A stretch of 64,000 bases of DNA from JAKANT01 sp035502095 (lineage in GTDB: Bacteria; Pseudomonadota; Gammaproteobacteria; Burkholderiales; Burkholderiaceae_F). Below are positions 17,306 through 26,104 of this stretch, one piece after another. A model generated the notes under the pieces. The model did no database searches and was not told where the DNA came from. It saw nothing but the letters and a program-made list of their open reading frames with translations. Numbering within the stretch: position 1 is the stretch's first letter; each line of letters opens with the position of its first letter. The position numbers were made by a program, and so were the translations under genes. The stretch spans positions 1 through 64,000 of the forward strand of contig DATJUX010000041.1 in assembly GCA_035502095.1 (NCBI GenBank), read 5' to 3'.

Positions 17306-18595
17306 ATGAACCTCACTTCGCTCGTCGAACCAGACCGGGTCCACAAGACCGTTTACACGGATGCAGCGATCTTCGACATGGAAATGGAGAAGATCTGGGA
17401 ACGGGCCTGGATCTATTGCGGCCATGCCACGCAGGTCCCGGCGCCGGGCGACTACTACGCGGTCACCATCGGGCGCCAGCCGATGATTATGGTGCGGCAG
17501 GGCAACGGCGGGATCGACGTGCTCTACAACCGCTGCCCGCATCGCGGCGTGCAGATCGTCGGCAATCTCAAGGGCAACACGGGCAACAGTTTCGTCTGTT
17601 CGTATCACGCCTGGAGTTTCCACCTCGACGGCAGCGTGCGCGCCATTCCGCTCGCCAAGGGCTACGAAGGCACGCGCATGACGCGCGAGAACCCGGATTG
17701 CAACGTCAGGCGTGCGGCGCGCGTCGACAGCTATCGCGGATTTGTCTTCGCAAGCCTCGCGGCCGAGGGGCCTTCGCTGCTCGAGTTTCTCGGCGAGGCC
17801 AGGGTGGCGTTCGACGACATGTGCGACCGCTCGCCGGTCGGCGAAGTCGAGGTGGTGCCCATCTGCCATCGGGTGGTGCAGCACTCGAACTGGAAGTTCT
17901 TCATGGAGAACCAGCTCGATGCGCTCCATCCGTCGGTCACGCACCAGTCGACCGGCATCGCGGCCGGCCGGGTGGAGAAGAAGCTGAGAGCGGAACGCGG
18001 CGCGGTGCCGCTTTACTACCACTACCTATCGGCGTTCGCCTCCAACTTCGAGTTGTGGGACAGCGTGCAGACGATCAATTTCCCGCGCGGGCACGGGATA
18101 CTGAAGGCGTACATGGGCCTGCGGCCGCAGGACCCGGACACGCTGGAGTACGAGGCGCTGCTCGAGCGGGCGTACGGCGCGCAGAAGAAGGAGGAGTACC
18201 TCTCGCGCAGCATCCACCACGTGCTCGTCTACCCGTACCTTTCAGTGCAGTCGCCGTTGCAGCAGCTGCGCTGCCTGCGCCCGATCTCGCCCGACAGGAC
18301 GCTGTCCGAGATCTGGCACTTCCGTCTCAAGGGTGCACCGGAGGCGATCTACCGGCGCAGCCTCTGGTACTACAACCTCGTCAACTCGCCGGCCACGATG
18401 ATCAACGCCGACGACCTCGAAAACTGGACCAAGGGGCAGTGGGGCCTCGCGTCGAACGGCGGCGACTGGGTGAGTTTCCATCGCTACGCCGGCGACGACC
18501 GGATCGAAAACGGTGTCACGTATTCGAACCACGGCACGTCCGAGGCGGTCATGCGCAATCAGTTCCGCGCGTGGACCGAGTACCTGACCGCATGA
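17306..18595 (+). CDS. Rieske aromatic-ring-hydroxylating dioxygenase, alpha subunit
   Basis: Catalytic subunit of a ring-hydroxylating oxygenase, 429 residues. The Rieske [2Fe-2S] ligands are in RCPHRG and CSYHAW (about residues 80-105). The mononuclear iron site is the 2-His segment NQLDALHPSVTH near residue 200, with a later acidic ligand likely in the INADDLENW segment. ATG at 17306 has GAGG about 10 bp upstream. The beta subunit follows after 10 bp. No ferredoxin or reductase gene is nearby, so electrons must come from elsewhere. The Liv-type transporter downstream suggests a small organic acid or amino-acid-like substrate; the exact one is unknown. Confidence 0.92.
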   Translation: MNLTSLVEPDRVHKTVYTDAAIFDMEMEKIWERAWIYCGHATQVPAPGDYYAVTIGRQPMIMVRQGNGGIDVLYNRCPHRGVQIVGNLKGNTGNSFVCSYHAWSFHLDGSVRAIPLAKGYEGTRMTRENPDCNVRRAARVDSYRGFVFASLAAEGPSLLEFLGEARVAFDDMCDRSPVGEVEVVPICHRVVQHSNWKFFMENQLDALHPSVTHQSTGIAAGRVEKKLRAERGAVPLYYHYLSAFASNFELWDSVQTINFPRGHGILKAYMGLRPQDPDTLEYEALLERAYGAQKKEEYLSRSIHHVLVYPYLSVQSPLQQLRCLRPISPDRTLSEIWHFRLKGAPEAIYRRSLWYYNLVNSPATMINADDLENWTKGQWGLASNGGDWVSFHRYAGDDRIENGVTYSNHGTSEAVMRNQFRAWTEYLTA

Positions 18596-18605
18596 GGAGC
18601 GCGCG

Positions 18606-19283
18606 ATGAGCGACCCGAAGAAGGCGATTCCGAGCGCCGGTCCGGACTTCGAACACCTGCTTGCGCAGGACGTGGTGATCGAGGCGAAGCCCGACGGCGG
18701 GCGCACCGGCGCACAGGCGATCGAGCCCGGCCATTCGCCGGTCGCGCCGCTTTCGCGTGCCGCGGGGGCGGCGCGGTTGCCGCCGAAGCCCGGCTCGATG
18801 GTCGACGCAGCGCTGCAGCGCGAGGTGGAACAACTGCTCTATCTCCAGGCCGAGATCCTCGACGGCAAGCACTGGCAGGCCTTCATCGATCTGTTCACCG
18901 CCGATGGCGTGTACTGGATGCCCGTGACGCCGGAACAGACCGAGTGGGAGGGTTCGCCCTCGATCTTCGCCGAAGACACGTTGATGATGGAGATCCGCAA
19001 GGGACGTGTATCGCATCCGAACGCCTGGTCGCAGGCGCCGATGTGGGAGACCAATCACGTCGTCAGCCACGTCGCCATCGAGTCGGTGAACGGCGGCACG
19101 ATCCAGGTCCGCTCGCGCTTCCACATGATGGAGCTGCGGCGCGACGAGATCCGCCATTTCGGCGGCAGCTATCGCCACACGCTGGTGCGCGACGCCAGTG
19201 GGGCGCTGAAGATCAAATTGCAGCGAGTCGACCTGTTCAACAGCCAGGCGCCGTTCGACTATGTGCTGCAGATCTGGGTGTGA
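18606..19283 (+). CDS. Ring-hydroxylating dioxygenase, beta subunit
   Basis: Structural small subunit of the dioxygenase. The NTF2/SnoaL-like fold is recognisable from about residue 68 (EVEQLLYLQAEILDGKHW, FTADGVYWMPV) to the end. The first 65 or so residues are an extra segment rich in Pro, Ala and Gly that most beta subunits lack. The product has 225 residues, against roughly 160-190 in typical members. A GAGGAG site overlaps the end of the alpha-subunit gene just before the ATG. Confidence 0.88.
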   Translation: MSDPKKAIPSAGPDFEHLLAQDVVIEAKPDGGRTGAQAIEPGHSPVAPLSRAAGAARLPPKPGSMVDAALQREVEQLLYLQAEILDGKHWQAFIDLFTADGVYWMPVTPEQTEWEGSPSIFAEDTLMMEIRKGRVSHPNAWSQAPMWETNHVVSHVAIESVNGGTIQVRSRFHMMELRRDEIRHFGGSYRHTLVRDASGALKIKLQRVDLFNSQAPFDYVLQIWV

Positions 19284-19292
19284 CCGGCTTTG

Positions 19293-19318
19293 CTCCCTCT
19301 CCCGCCTGCGGGGAGGAG
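19293..19318. terminator. Imperfect palindrome after the dioxygenase genes
   Basis: CCCGC (19301-19305) pairs with GCGGG (19308-19312), and outer CTCC and GGAG arms extend the stem imperfectly. It lies 10 bp beyond the beta-subunit stop and is related to palindromes at 7037, 37694 and 48480. It may separate the dioxygenase transcript from the transporter genes. No strong U-tract follows. Confidence 0.4.
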
Positions 19319-19345
19319 ATTTGAGCTCATCGCAGAGGTGACGAC

Positions 19346-20527
19346 GTGATCGAATCGCTGCAGAGGAAATCCATCATTGCCGTCGTGGTGGCGTTGCTCG
19401 CCGGCGGCGCCGTCGCCGCCGACAAGGTCAAGATCGGTTTCGTGAGCACGCTGTCGGGACCTTCGTCGGCGCTCGGCATCGACATCCGCGATGGATTCCT
19501 GCTCGCGGTCCAGCTCAACGGCGGCAAGCTTGGCGGGCTGCCGGCCGAGGTCCTGGTGAGCGACGATCAGTTCAAGCCCGACGTCGCACGGCAGTTGTTC
19601 GAGAAGAACGTCAAGCGCGACAAGGTCGACTTCATGACCGGCGTGGTGTTCTCGAACATCATGCTGGCCGCGTTGCCGGAGGCGCTCGACAACCAGGTCA
19701 TATACATCAGCGCCAACGCCGCGCCCTCGCCGATGGCGGGCAAGGACTGCAATCCGCTGTTCTTCGCCGTCTCGTGGCCCAACGACGCGTATCACGAAGC
19801 GGCGGGCGAGTTCGCCAACCAGCGCGGCCTCAAGAGCGTGTATCTGCTCGCGCCGAACTACCAGGCCGGCAAGGATTCGCTGGCCGGTTTCAAGCGCACC
19901 TTCAAGGGCGAAATCGTGGGCGAGAACTACACCAAGCTCGGCCAGCTCGACTACGCGGCCGAACTCGCCGAGATCCGCGCCGCGAAACCGCAGGTGCTCT
20001 ACATCTTCCTGCCCGGCGGCATGGGCATCAACTTCATCAAGCAGTTCGTCGGCGCCGGCCTCGGGCGCGAGATCACGCTGCTGCTGCCCGGTTTTTCGGC
20101 CGACCAGGACGTGATCAATCCGGTCGGCCCGGCGATGGCCGGCCTATTCAACACCGCCCACTGGTCGCCCGATTTTTCCAATCCGGCCAACCAGAAGTTC
20201 GTCGCCGAATTCGAGAAGGAATACCACCGCGTGCCGACGTTGTACGCGTCGCAGGGCTACGACGCCGCGCAGCTGATCAACGCCGCGGTGCGCGACCTCA
20301 AGGGCAAGCTCGACAACGTCGAGGCCACGCGCAAGGCCTTGAAGAACGCCAGGTTCGATTCGGTACGCGGTGCTTTCCGCTTCAACACCAACCAGTATCC
20401 GATCCAGAACTACTACGTGCGCACGGTCGGCAGCGACGGCAAGGGCGGGCTCATCAACAAGTCGTTCAGCGAACCGATCCTGAAGGATCACGGCGACGCC
20501 TACGTCCAGCAATGCCCGATGAAGTGA
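19346..20527 (+). CDS. Liv-type ABC transporter substrate-binding protein
   Basis: Periplasmic ligand-binding component of the transporter encoded by the next four genes. The 393-residue product has an N-terminal signal peptide (hydrophobic core SIIAVVVALLAGGAVAA, cleavage near AVAA-DK) and a type I periplasmic fold beginning KVKIGFVSTLSGP. It begins with GTG at 19346, preceded by GAGGTGA. Paralogues bind branched-chain amino acids, aromatic acids or amides; with a dioxygenase upstream an aromatic or related acid is the likeliest ligand, by context only. Confidence 0.9.
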   Translation: MIESLQRKSIIAVVVALLAGGAVAADKVKIGFVSTLSGPSSALGIDIRDGFLLAVQLNGGKLGGLPAEVLVSDDQFKPDVARQLFEKNVKRDKVDFMTGVVFSNIMLAALPEALDNQVIYISANAAPSPMAGKDCNPLFFAVSWPNDAYHEAAGEFANQRGLKSVYLLAPNYQAGKDSLAGFKRTFKGEIVGENYTKLGQLDYAAELAEIRAAKPQVLYIFLPGGMGINFIKQFVGAGLGREITLLLPGFSADQDVINPVGPAMAGLFNTAHWSPDFSNPANQKFVAEFEKEYHRVPTLYASQGYDAAQLINAAVRDLKGKLDNVEATRKALKNARFDSVRGAFRFNTNQYPIQNYYVRTVGSDGKGGLINKSFSEPILKDHGDAYVQQCPMK

Positions 20528-20540
20528 TCGTCCCATGCGA

Positions 20541-20580
20541 GGCGAGGGACCTCCGGCCGCGGAGGCCGGGATTCCTCGCC
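20541..20580 (+). repeat. Two-step hairpin between binding-protein and permease genes
   Basis: An outer stem GGCGAGG (20541-20547) with CCTCGCC (20574-20580) encloses an inner stem CCGGCC (20553-20558) with GGCCGG (20564-20569) and loop GCGGA. Hairpins in this position often stabilise the binding-protein message and reduce permease expression. Its right side overlaps an inverted copy of an intergenic repeat also seen at 31940 and 57966. Confidence 0.6.
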
Positions 20581-20604
20581 TGCGGCCCGGAATGACATGC
20601 ACGC

Positions 20605-21522
20605 ATGAGCCCGATCTTCATCCTCGAGCAGGCGCTGAACGGCCTGCAGTTCGGGTTGATGCTGTTCCTGCTGGCCGCGGGCCTGACCCTGATCTTCGGC
20701 GTCATGGACATGATCAACCTGGCGCACGGCTCGCTCTACATGGTGGGTGCGTTCCTGTCGGCCTGGGTGGCTGGTGCGACCGGATCGTTCCTCTACGGGC
20801 TGCTGGGCGGCGTGGCGCTCACCGCGCTGTTCGGCGCGGTGCTCGAGGTTTCGCTCCTGCGCTCGCTGTACACGCGCGATCACCTCTCGCAGGTGCTGGC
20901 CACGTTTGCGCTGATCCTGATTCTCAACGATGGCGTCAAGATGATCTTCGGCACCGATCTCCCGCTTGCCGCGCCGGCGGCGCTCGATGGCCCGGTCGAG
21001 TTGTTGCCGGGCTTGCTGTACCCGGCGTACCGGCTGGTGATCCTTGCGGTCGGCTTCGGGCTGGCGTTGCTCCTCTATCTGCTGGTGCAAAGAACGCGGC
21101 TCGGCGCGCTGGTGCGCGCCGGTGCATCGAATCGCGAGATGAGCGGCGCGATGGGCGTGAACGTGGCGCGGCTCTTCACCGGCGTGTTCGCCATCGGCGC
21201 CGCGTTGTGTGCCGTCGCAGGAGGCCTGCTCGGGCCGTTGCTCGCCGTGCAGATCGGCATGGGCGAGAACATCCTGATCCTTGCCTTCGTCATCATCGTG
21301 ATCGGCGGCATCGGGTCGATCCGCGGGGCGCTCGTCGGCGCGATCCTGGTCGGCGCCGTCGACACGCTCGGACGCACGCTCCTGCCGCACCTGCTGCGCG
21401 AGTTCCTGCCGCCGCAGTGGGCAAGCGCCGCCGGGCCGGCGCTTGCATCGATCGCGGTCTACGTGTTCATGGCCGTGGTGCTCGTGCTCAAGCCGCAGGG
21501 CCTGTTCCCGGTGCGCAGTTGA
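20605..21522 (+). CDS. Liv-type ABC transporter permease (LivH family)
   Basis: Inner-membrane permease of 305 residues with about eight hydrophobic segments. The N-terminal NGLQFGLMLFLLAAGLTLIFG and MDMINLAHGSLYMVGAF blocks and the cytoplasmic GASNREMSGAMGVNV loop are typical of LivH. It overlaps the next permease gene by one base (TGATG), so the two are co-translated. Confidence 0.92.
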   Translation: MSPIFILEQALNGLQFGLMLFLLAAGLTLIFGVMDMINLAHGSLYMVGAFLSAWVAGATGSFLYGLLGGVALTALFGAVLEVSLLRSLYTRDHLSQVLATFALILILNDGVKMIFGTDLPLAAPAALDGPVELLPGLLYPAYRLVILAVGFGLALLLYLLVQRTRLGALVRAGASNREMSGAMGVNVARLFTGVFAIGAALCAVAGGLLGPLLAVQIGMGENILILAFVIIVIGGIGSIRGALVGAILVGAVDTLGRTLLPHLLREFLPPQWASAAGPALASIAVYVFMAVVLVLKPQGLFPVRS

Positions 21523-22490
21523 TGGCCGCGCCGCATCGACCTGCAGCCGTCGAGGGCGGCGCGGCGGCGCTGGCTGCCGTCGCCGCACTCGCGCTGCCGT
21601 GGCTGCTGCAGGCGTTGCAGATGGACTTCTATCTCAGCGTCGCCAGCCGCGTCCTCGTCTACGCGATCGCGGCCACCAGCCTGAATCTCGTCCTCGGCTA
21701 CGGCGGCATGGTCTCGCTCGGACACGCTGCGTTCGTCGGCCTCGGCAGCTACGTGACCGGCATCCTGCTCGCCGAAGGGGTGACGAGCGGCGGCGTGCAC
21801 CTGATTGCGACCATGGCGATCGCGGCGCTGGCAGCGCTGGCGATCGGCGCGATCTCGCTGCGCACGCGCGGCGTCCATTTCATCATGATCACGCTCGCCT
21901 TCGCGCAGATGCTGTTCTACCTCGCCAACTCCGTGAAGGGCTACGGCGGCGACGAGGGCCTGACCGTGCGCGCCCGTTCACTCTTTCCCTTCGGCCTCGA
22001 TCTCAGGAACGGCCTCACCTTCTACTACGTCGCGTTGCTGGTGCTGGCCGCGACGCTGTTCGCGCTGGCGCGTTTCGTCCCGTCGCGACTCGGGCGCGCC
22101 GCGCTGGCGTTGCGCGACGACGAGGTGCGCGCCGAAGCGCTCGGCTTCGCCACGTTCCGCTACAAGCTGACGCTGTTCGTCGCCGCCGCTGTGCTGGCCG
22201 GGATTGCAGGCGCGTTGAGCGTCAACCTGCAGGGCTACGTGAGCCCGAATGCATTGCACTGGACGCAGTCCGGAACGCTGCTGGTGATGGTGCTCCTGGG
22301 TGGCGTGGGCTCGGTCTGGGGCGGGCTGATCGGCGCGCTGGCGCTGTTGCTGCTGCAGGAAGTGCTGTCGGCGTACACCGAGCATTGGGAATTCTGGACC
22401 GGCTGGGTGCTGCTCGCGGTCGTGCTGTTCGCACGCCGCGGCCTCGCCGGGATGCTGGTTGATCTGCGCGCACGCGTGCTGGCCCGATGA
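21522..22490 (+). CDS. Liv-type ABC transporter permease (LivM family)
   Basis: Second permease, 322 residues, many membrane helices. The family block SLNLVLGYGGMVSLGHAAF is present, and the coupling region RDDEVRAEALGFATFRYKL matches LivM. The ATG at 21522 shares a base with the stop of the first permease gene. It overlaps the next gene by four bases (ATGA). Confidence 0.92.
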   Translation: MAAPHRPAAVEGGAAALAAVAALALPWLLQALQMDFYLSVASRVLVYAIAATSLNLVLGYGGMVSLGHAAFVGLGSYVTGILLAEGVTSGGVHLIATMAIAALAALAIGAISLRTRGVHFIMITLAFAQMLFYLANSVKGYGGDEGLTVRARSLFPFGLDLRNGLTFYYVALLVLAATLFALARFVPSRLGRAALALRDDEVRAEALGFATFRYKLTLFVAAAVLAGIAGALSVNLQGYVSPNALHWTQSGTLLVMVLLGGVGSVWGGLIGALALLLLQEVLSAYTEHWEFWTGWVLLAVVLFARRGLAGMLVDLRARVLAR

Positions 22491-23239
22491 TTCCGCTGCT
22501 CGATGTGCGCGCCCTCGCCAAGCGTTTCGGCGGCGTGGTGGCGACCGACCAGGTGGACTTGCAGGTCTTAGCCGGCGAGATCCATGCGTTGATCGGCCCG
22601 AATGGCGCCGGCAAGACGACCCTGGTCGCGCAGCTGGCGGGGCAGCTCGCGAGCGACGGCGGCCGCATCGTCTTCGATGGCCACGACATCACGCATCTCG
22701 CCGCGCACGAGCGCGCGCGGCGCGGGCTCGTACGTTCGTTCCAGGTGACCCGCCTGTTCCGCAGCTTCAGCGTGCTCGAGAATGTCGCGCTCGCCGTGCA
22801 GGCAGTCGCGGGCAGCAGCCTGCGCGCATGGCGCCCGGTGCGCAGCGAAGCCTTGCTGTTCGACCAGGCGCGCGCGATGCTCGCGGCGCTCGGCCTGGAG
22901 GCCAAGGAGCGCCTGCGCGTCGATCAACTGGCGCACGGCGAGCGGCGGCTGCTCGAGGTCGGCGTCGCGCTCGCGAGCCGCCCGCGCCTGCTGCTGCTCG
23001 ACGAACCGATGGCCGGCATGGGACCGCGGGAAGCCGCGGCGATGGAGCGCCTGATCGCGGATCTGCGCGCACGCTGCACGGTCCTCCTGATCGAGCACGA
23101 TGTCGATGCGGTGTTCCGCCTGGCCGACCGTGTCGCCGTCCTGGTCAACGGACGGCTCATCGCGAGCGGCCCGCCCGCGCAGATCCGCGGCGATCCGGTG
23201 GTCGCCGCGGCGTACCTTGGCGAGGCGGCGGCGGCATGA
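22487..23239 (+). CDS. Liv-type ABC transporter ATP-binding protein (LivG family)
   Basis: Cytoplasmic ATPase, 250 residues. The Walker A motif is GPNGAGKTT, the signature is the variant LAHGERRLLEV, and Walker B with the catalytic Glu is LLLLDEPMAGM; the switch His is in LIEHD. ATGA overlaps link it to the genes on either side. Confidence 0.92.
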   Translation: MIPLLDVRALAKRFGGVVATDQVDLQVLAGEIHALIGPNGAGKTTLVAQLAGQLASDGGRIVFDGHDITHLAAHERARRGLVRSFQVTRLFRSFSVLENVALAVQAVAGSSLRAWRPVRSEALLFDQARAMLAALGLEAKERLRVDQLAHGERRLLEVGVALASRPRLLLLDEPMAGMGPREAAAMERLIADLRARCTVLLIEHDVDAVFRLADRVAVLVNGRLIASGPPAQIRGDPVVAAAYLGEAAAA

Positions 23240-23937
23240 CGGCCTCGTTGCTCCAGGCGGACGGCGTCTGCGCGGGCTACGGGAGCAGCCCGGTGCTGTT
23301 CGGCATCGATCTATCGATCGGCGCGGCGGAGATCGTCGCGCTGCTCGGTCGCAACGGGATGGGCAAGACCACGTTGGTGCGCGCCGTGACCGGGTTGCTG
23401 CGCCCGAGCGCGGGCCAGATCCGCTTCGACGGCGTGGCGATCGAGCGGCAACCGGCGTATCGCATCGCACGCCTCGGCGTTGCCCTCGTGCCGGAAGGGC
23501 GGCAGGTGTTTGCCAACCTCACCGTCGAGGAACACCTGACGGCGTTCCAACGCGGTGGCCGGTCGTGGACGCCGCAACGCGTGTTCGAACTCTTTCCGCG
23601 TCTCGCCGAGCGGCGCCGTCATCTCGGCGCACAGCTCTCCGGAGGCGAGCAGCAGATGCTGGCGATCGGCCGCGCGCTCGTCACCAATCCGCGCCTGCTC
23701 ATCCTGGACGAGGCGACCGAGGGGCTGGCGCCCCTGGTGCGCGAGGAAATCTGGCGTGCGTTGCGCAAACTGCGCGCGAGCGGACACGCGATGCTCGTGA
23801 TCGACAAGTACGTGCGGCGACTGATCGACCTGGCCGACCGCCATGTCATCGTCGAGAAAGGGCGCGTAGTCTGGCAGGGCAGCAGCGCCGCGCTGGCCGC
23901 CGATCAGGGCCTGTGGACGCGCTATCTCGGCGTCTGA
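23236..23937 (+). CDS. Liv-type ABC transporter ATP-binding protein (LivF family)
   Basis: Second ATPase, 233 residues. The Walker A motif is GRNGMGKTT, the usual LivF form, the signature is LSGGEQQML and Walker B is LLILDEATEGL. The usual switch-His region is replaced by LVIDKYVRRL, without His, as seen in some LivF groups. It starts inside the end of the LivG gene. Confidence 0.92.
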   Translation: MTASLLQADGVCAGYGSSPVLFGIDLSIGAAEIVALLGRNGMGKTTLVRAVTGLLRPSAGQIRFDGVAIERQPAYRIARLGVALVPEGRQVFANLTVEEHLTAFQRGGRSWTPQRVFELFPRLAERRRHLGAQLSGGEQQMLAIGRALVTNPRLLILDEATEGLAPLVREEIWRALRKLRASGHAMLVIDKYVRRLIDLADRHVIVEKGRVVWQGSSAALAADQGLWTRYLGV

Positions 23938-23958
23938 GGCGGTGCCCGGGGAGAGTCG

Positions 23959-26100
23959 ATGGCGGAACGGTCCTTTGCCGAAGAAGTGAAGAAACTGCGC
24001 CTCGGCGAAGGCGAAATCTTCCGCGGCGAAGGCATCCTCGCGGTCACCAAGGCGCTGCTCGAGTCCGGCGTCGCCTACGTGGCCGGCTACCAGGGCGCGC
24101 CGATCTCGCACCTGATGGACGTGCTGGCCGACGCCAACGACATCCTGCAGGAGCACGGCATTCACTTCGAAAGCAGCGCGAGCGAGGCGACCGCGGCCGC
24201 AACGCTGGCCGCCAGCGTCAACTATCCCCTGCGCGGCGCCGTCACCTTCAAGAGCACGGTCGGCACCAATGTCGCTTCGGACGCGCTCGCCAACCTGGCC
24301 TCGGGGGGCGTCACCGGCGGCGCATTGATCATCGTCGGCGAGGACTACGGCGAAGGCTCTTCGATCATGCAGGAGCGCAGCCACGCCTTCGCAATGAAGT
24401 CGCAGATCTGGCTGCTCGATCCGCGGCCGAACCTGCCGTCTATCGTCGCCGCGGTCAAGCAGGGCTTCGAACTGAGCGAGGCGACCCGCACGCCGGTGAT
24501 GCTCGAGCTGCGCATCCGCGCCTGCCATGTGTACGGCCGGTTTCGCGCCGGCGCGAACCGGCGCCCGGCATTCACGCTGCGCGAAGCACTGGAGAACCCG
24601 CGGCGCGACACCAGCCGCATCGTGCTGCCCCCGGCAAGCTTCCTGCATGAACAGGAGAAGATCCGCGACCGCTGGCCGGGGGCCGTGCGTTTCATCCAGG
24701 AACGCCGGCTCAACGAATTCTTCGCCGCGGGGACCGACGACATCGGTCTCGTGGTCCAGGGCGGCCACTACAACACCCTGGTGCGCGTGCTGGAGCGGCT
24801 CGGATTCGCGGACGTCTATGGCCGCTCGAGGATTCCGCTCTACGTGATGAACGTCACGTACCCGCTGGTCGATGCCGAAGTCGTGCGCTTCTGCACCGGC
24901 AAACGCGCCATCCTGCTGGTCGAGGAAGGGCAGCCGAACTACATCGAACAGAGCTTCGCGGCCATCCTGCGCCATGCGGGCGTACCGGCCGCGTTGCACG
25001 GCAAGGACATGCTGCCGCCGGCCGGCGAATACACGGCGGCCGAAGTAATGCGCGGCGTCCGAGCGTTCCTGCAGCGTTACGACCGGCTCGCCGGACCTGC
25101 GCCGGCACCGGCCGTTGCGGCGAAGGTGATTCCGCTCAAGCCGCTGGCCGAAGTCGTGCAGGCGCGGCCACCGGGCTTCTGCACCGGCTGCCCCGAGCGC
25201 CCGCTGTTCACGGCGATGAAGCTGGTCGAACGCAAGCTCGGAACGCATCACGTCAGTGCCGACATCGGGTGCCACCTGTTCTCGATCCTGCCGCCGTTCA
25301 ACCTCGGCAACACGACGATGGGCTACGGCCTCGGTGCGGCGGGCGCGGCGGCGCTGAACGTCCCCGCCGCCAAACGCGCGATCAGCGTGATGGGCGACGG
25401 CGGCTTCTGGCACAACGGCCTCGCCAGCGGCATCGCCAACGCGGTGTTCAATCGCAGCGACAACCTGACCATCGTGGTCGACAACAACTACAGCGCGGCC
25501 ACCGGCGGCCAGGACCTGCTGTCGTCGAAAGCGCAGAACGCCACGCGCAGCACCGGGCATGCGATCGAAGCCGCGGCGCGCGGCGTGGGCGTGCGCTGGG
25601 TGCGCACCTTGACCAACACCTACGACCTGGCCGCGATGCGCAGCGCGCTCGAGGATGCGCTGACAACACGCGAACCGGGGCCGAAGGTGATCGTGGCTCA
25701 GAGCGAATGCATGCTCAATCGCCAGCGGCGGGAGAAACCGCGCGCGCAGCGCGACATCGAAGCCGGCCGGCGCGTGGTGCGCGAGCGCTTTGGCGTGGAT
25801 GCCGAGACCTGCACCGGCGACCACTCGTGCATCCGTCTCTCCGGCTGTCCTTCGTTGTCGATCAAGGCCAATCCCGATCCGCTGCGCACCGATCCGGTGG
25901 CGACCGTGACGGAGTCCTGCGTCGGTTGCGGCGTGTGCGGCGAGGTCGCGCACGCGGCGGTGCTCTGTCCGAGCTTCTACAAGGCAGGCATCGTGCACAA
26001 CCCGGACGCGTGGGAGCGCCTCGTGGATCGGGTGCGCGCACGCATCGTCGATGCCCTGGCGCGGCGCGCGGCGCGGCGGCGCGAAGCGCGTGCGTTCTGA
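23959..26100 (+). CDS. iorA: Indolepyruvate ferredoxin oxidoreductase-like alpha subunit
   Basis: Thiamine-diphosphate enzyme that oxidatively decarboxylates 2-oxo acids (typically arylpyruvates) to acyl-CoA with ferredoxin. The 713-residue product has an N-terminal pyrimidine-binding domain (GYQGAPISHLMD), a C-terminal TPP domain with GDGGFWHNG near residue 478 and a following VVDNNYSAATGGQ, and a ferredoxin-like tail with the cluster motif CVGCGVCGEVAHAAVLCP; a first Cys set (CTGDHSCIRLSGCP) precedes it. It lies 21 bp after the transporter genes, so the imported compound or a product of it may be a 2-oxo acid. The actual substrate is not established by sequence. Confidence 0.9.
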   Translation: MAERSFAEEVKKLRLGEGEIFRGEGILAVTKALLESGVAYVAGYQGAPISHLMDVLADANDILQEHGIHFESSASEATAAATLAASVNYPLRGAVTFKSTVGTNVASDALANLASGGVTGGALIIVGEDYGEGSSIMQERSHAFAMKSQIWLLDPRPNLPSIVAAVKQGFELSEATRTPVMLELRIRACHVYGRFRAGANRRPAFTLREALENPRRDTSRIVLPPASFLHEQEKIRDRWPGAVRFIQERRLNEFFAAGTDDIGLVVQGGHYNTLVRVLERLGFADVYGRSRIPLYVMNVTYPLVDAEVVRFCTGKRAILLVEEGQPNYIEQSFAAILRHAGVPAALHGKDMLPPAGEYTAAEVMRGVRAFLQRYDRLAGPAPAPAVAAKVIPLKPLAEVVQARPPGFCTGCPERPLFTAMKLVERKLGTHHVSADIGCHLFSILPPFNLGNTTMGYGLGAAGAAALNVPAAKRAISVMGDGGFWHNGLASGIANAVFNRSDNLTIVVDNNYSAATGGQDLLSSKAQNATRSTGHAIEAAARGVGVRWVRTLTNTYDLAAMRSALEDALTTREPGPKVIVAQSECMLNRQRREKPRAQRDIEAGRRVVRERFGVDAETCTGDHSCIRLSGCPSLSIKANPDPLRTDPVATVTESCVGCGVCGEVAHAAVLCPSFYKAGIVHNPDAWERLVDRVRARIVDALARRAARRREARAF

Positions 26101-26104
26101 GTCG

